A stretch of DNA of 14,578 nucleotides from contig JALPXQ010000029.1 of assembly GCA_023271515.1 (NCBI GenBank), positions 1 through 14,578 of the forward strand, read 5' to 3'. The stretch is from Dehalococcoidia bacterium. GTDB taxonomy: Bacteria > Chloroflexota > Dehalococcoidia > SZUA-161 > SpSt-899. Numbering within the stretch: position 1 is the first letter of the stretch; the number at the start of each line of letters is the position of its first letter. The notes beneath the pieces were generated by a model that saw nothing but the letters and a program-made list of their open reading frames with translations, made no database searches and had not been told where the DNA came from. Both the position numbers and the translations under genes were made by a program. Below, piece after piece: positions 13,660 through 14,578 of this stretch.

Positions 13660-14540
13660 TCTTCACCCCGAGCAGCCAGGTACTGCAAAATCAACACCAA
13701 CCCGATCCCAAACGCTGCAAGGACAAGTACCAGCGCCACCTCCAGAGTGAAAGCAGTTGGCAGCCCCTGTTCCTTCCAGGGCCATATACCGCGCAGTGAT
13801 CCCAGCATCAGGCCCATCAGCACAGCGATAGTTTTGTCTCTACAATGGAGGAACAGCCAGCGAATGGCGCGGGCAAATACGATCAATCCTCCGGCAGCTC
13901 CGACGGCAAAGATCAGGAGAGTAAGTACGTCAAATCGCACAACAGCCTCCAGCATGTACTGGTATTTTCCCAGCAGCACCAGGATGAAGGCGCCGGACAG
14001 GCCGGGCAATATCATAGCGCAAATGACGATCGCGCCGCTGAGCATCAAAAACCAGGCCGCATCCGGTGTCTGCCGGGGCGCAAGCCCGATAAGTGAGAAG
14101 GTTGCAACCGCCGCCAGTCCGCTGATCAACAGCGTAACGGGACTCCAGCGTACTACCCGCTTGCGAATCACCACCGCAGAGGTCAGCACCAGCCCGAAGA
14201 AGAACGCCCACACCAGTTCAGGATGGTGATGAAATGCCCACATCAATCCCTTGGCGAGGGTAAAAATAGCCATCACGATGCCTAGACCAAGCGCCAGCAG
14301 AAAGCGCCACGGGAAATCGTCGAAGGCTTCACGCAGCCGAAGGGTGAACAGACGACGGAAAAAGTTCAGATTCACCGCGTTGATGGCATCGATGAGTTCC
14401 TCGTAAAAACCCAGGATAAATGCTATCGTGCCGCCGGATACGCCTGGAACAACATTGGCCGAACCTATACAAAAGCCATATACAGTCAGCCAGCAGTAAT
14501 CCTTCAACTGGCGGGGTGAATTTCCTGATCGAATAAACAT
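13656..14540 (-). CDS. DUF368 polyprenyl-phosphate transporter (PopT family)
   Basis: 294 residues, a polytopic membrane protein with about eight to ten hydrophobic helices. Two family signatures are clear: GSANVVPGVSGGTIAFILGF (about 27-46) near the N-terminus and the inverted-repeat partner ILPGLSGAFILVLLGKY (about 177-193). DUF368 proteins were shown to move the lipid carrier undecaprenyl phosphate back across the cytoplasmic membrane, alongside DedA proteins; this is family knowledge. The start ATG 14540 has only a weak ribosome site. A nonamer repeat lies immediately upstream. The same-strand DUF6391 gene follows after 84 bases. Function in this organism is inferred. Confidence 0.87.
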   Translation of the reverse strand: MFIRSGNSPRQLKDYCWLTVYGFCIGSANVVPGVSGGTIAFILGFYEELIDAINAVNLNFFRRLFTLRLREAFDDFPWRFLLALGLGIVMAIFTLAKGLMWAFHHHPELVWAFFFGLVLTSAVVIRKRVVRWSPVTLLISGLAAVATFSLIGLAPRQTPDAAWFLMLSGAIVICAMILPGLSGAFILVLLGKYQYMLEAVVRFDVLTLLIFAVGAAGGLIVFARAIRWLFLHCRDKTIAVLMGLMLGSLRGIWPWKEQGLPTAFTLEVALVLVLAAFGIGLVLILQYLAARGED

Positions 14541-14542
14541 TA

Positions 14543-14578
14543 TGCTCTACGTTCCCTGCGTTCTCCGTGAACTCTGCG
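14543..14578. repeat. Nonanucleotide degenerate tandem repeat at the window edge
   Basis: On the minus strand four 9-base units follow each other: CGCAGAGTT, CACGGAGAA, CGCAGGGAA and CGTAGAGCA, all variants of CGCAGAGAA. The array ends 2 bases before the popT start codon and continues beyond the window. Confidence 0.65.

Noticed and set aside
13438..14229. 263-codon open frame on the plus strand
   Set aside because: Antisense to popT and DUF6391; Ser/Arg/Thr-rich composition typical of a shadow of membrane-protein codons.

Overview
The window reads as chromosomal DNA of an anaerobic bacterium, most likely a Chloroflexota of the Dehalococcoidia type. I infer this from the style of the proteins and from the mix of genes: a ferredoxin-dependent 2-oxoacid oxidoreductase without a fused ferredoxin, beta-oxidation genes, a carboxymuconolactone-decarboxylase-like protein, DUF6391 and DUF368. 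This is family memory, not a search. There is no tRNA, rRNA, CRISPR array or intact mobile element.

Layout. 1-2039 (-) is priA, cut by the left edge, with an apparent one-base loss in a G/C tract near its start and a heptamer repeat inside its coding region. rplS (-) lies just upstream of it. 2404-2693 is a divergent intergenic region holding a probable transposase-start relic, a heptamer repeat and a very good sigma70 promoter that drives korA-korB-korC (+, 2694-5129). A decayed carboxymuconolactone decarboxylase gene (-) follows. Next is a coupled pair (+): a UPF0200/dephospho-CoA-kinase-like P-loop kinase and dCMP deaminase. A DMT/EamA permease (-) follows with another one-base frameshift. 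Then comes a collapsed beta-oxidation operon (-): an acyl-CoA dehydrogenase that lacks a usable start codon at the expected place, and upstream of it a composite relic of a 3-hydroxyacyl-CoA dehydrogenase N-terminus joined to two thiolase pieces. After a hairpin-rich gap come the proline operon DUF6391-proB-proA-small acidic protein (all -) and popT/DUF368 (-) at the right edge.

How the genes work together. ProB and ProA carry out the first two steps of proline synthesis. KorABC links 2-oxoacid oxidation to ferredoxin reduction. dCMP deaminase feeds dUMP into dTMP synthesis. PopT recycles the undecaprenyl phosphate carrier.

The most unusual signal is not a gene but short dispersed repeats. 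A palindrome of about 26-28 bp occurs once between genes (10090-10117) and once in frame inside proA (10937-10962). Heptamer arrays occur between genes (2589-2609, 6783-6803) and in frame inside priA (601-635). A nonamer array abuts popT. Together with four broken genes (the carboxymuconolactone decarboxylase, the hydroxyacyl-CoA dehydrogenase/thiolase relic, the acyl-CoA dehydrogenase start and the transposase remnant), this looks like a repeat-rich, decaying segment. The two homopolymer frameshifts may be sequencing errors.
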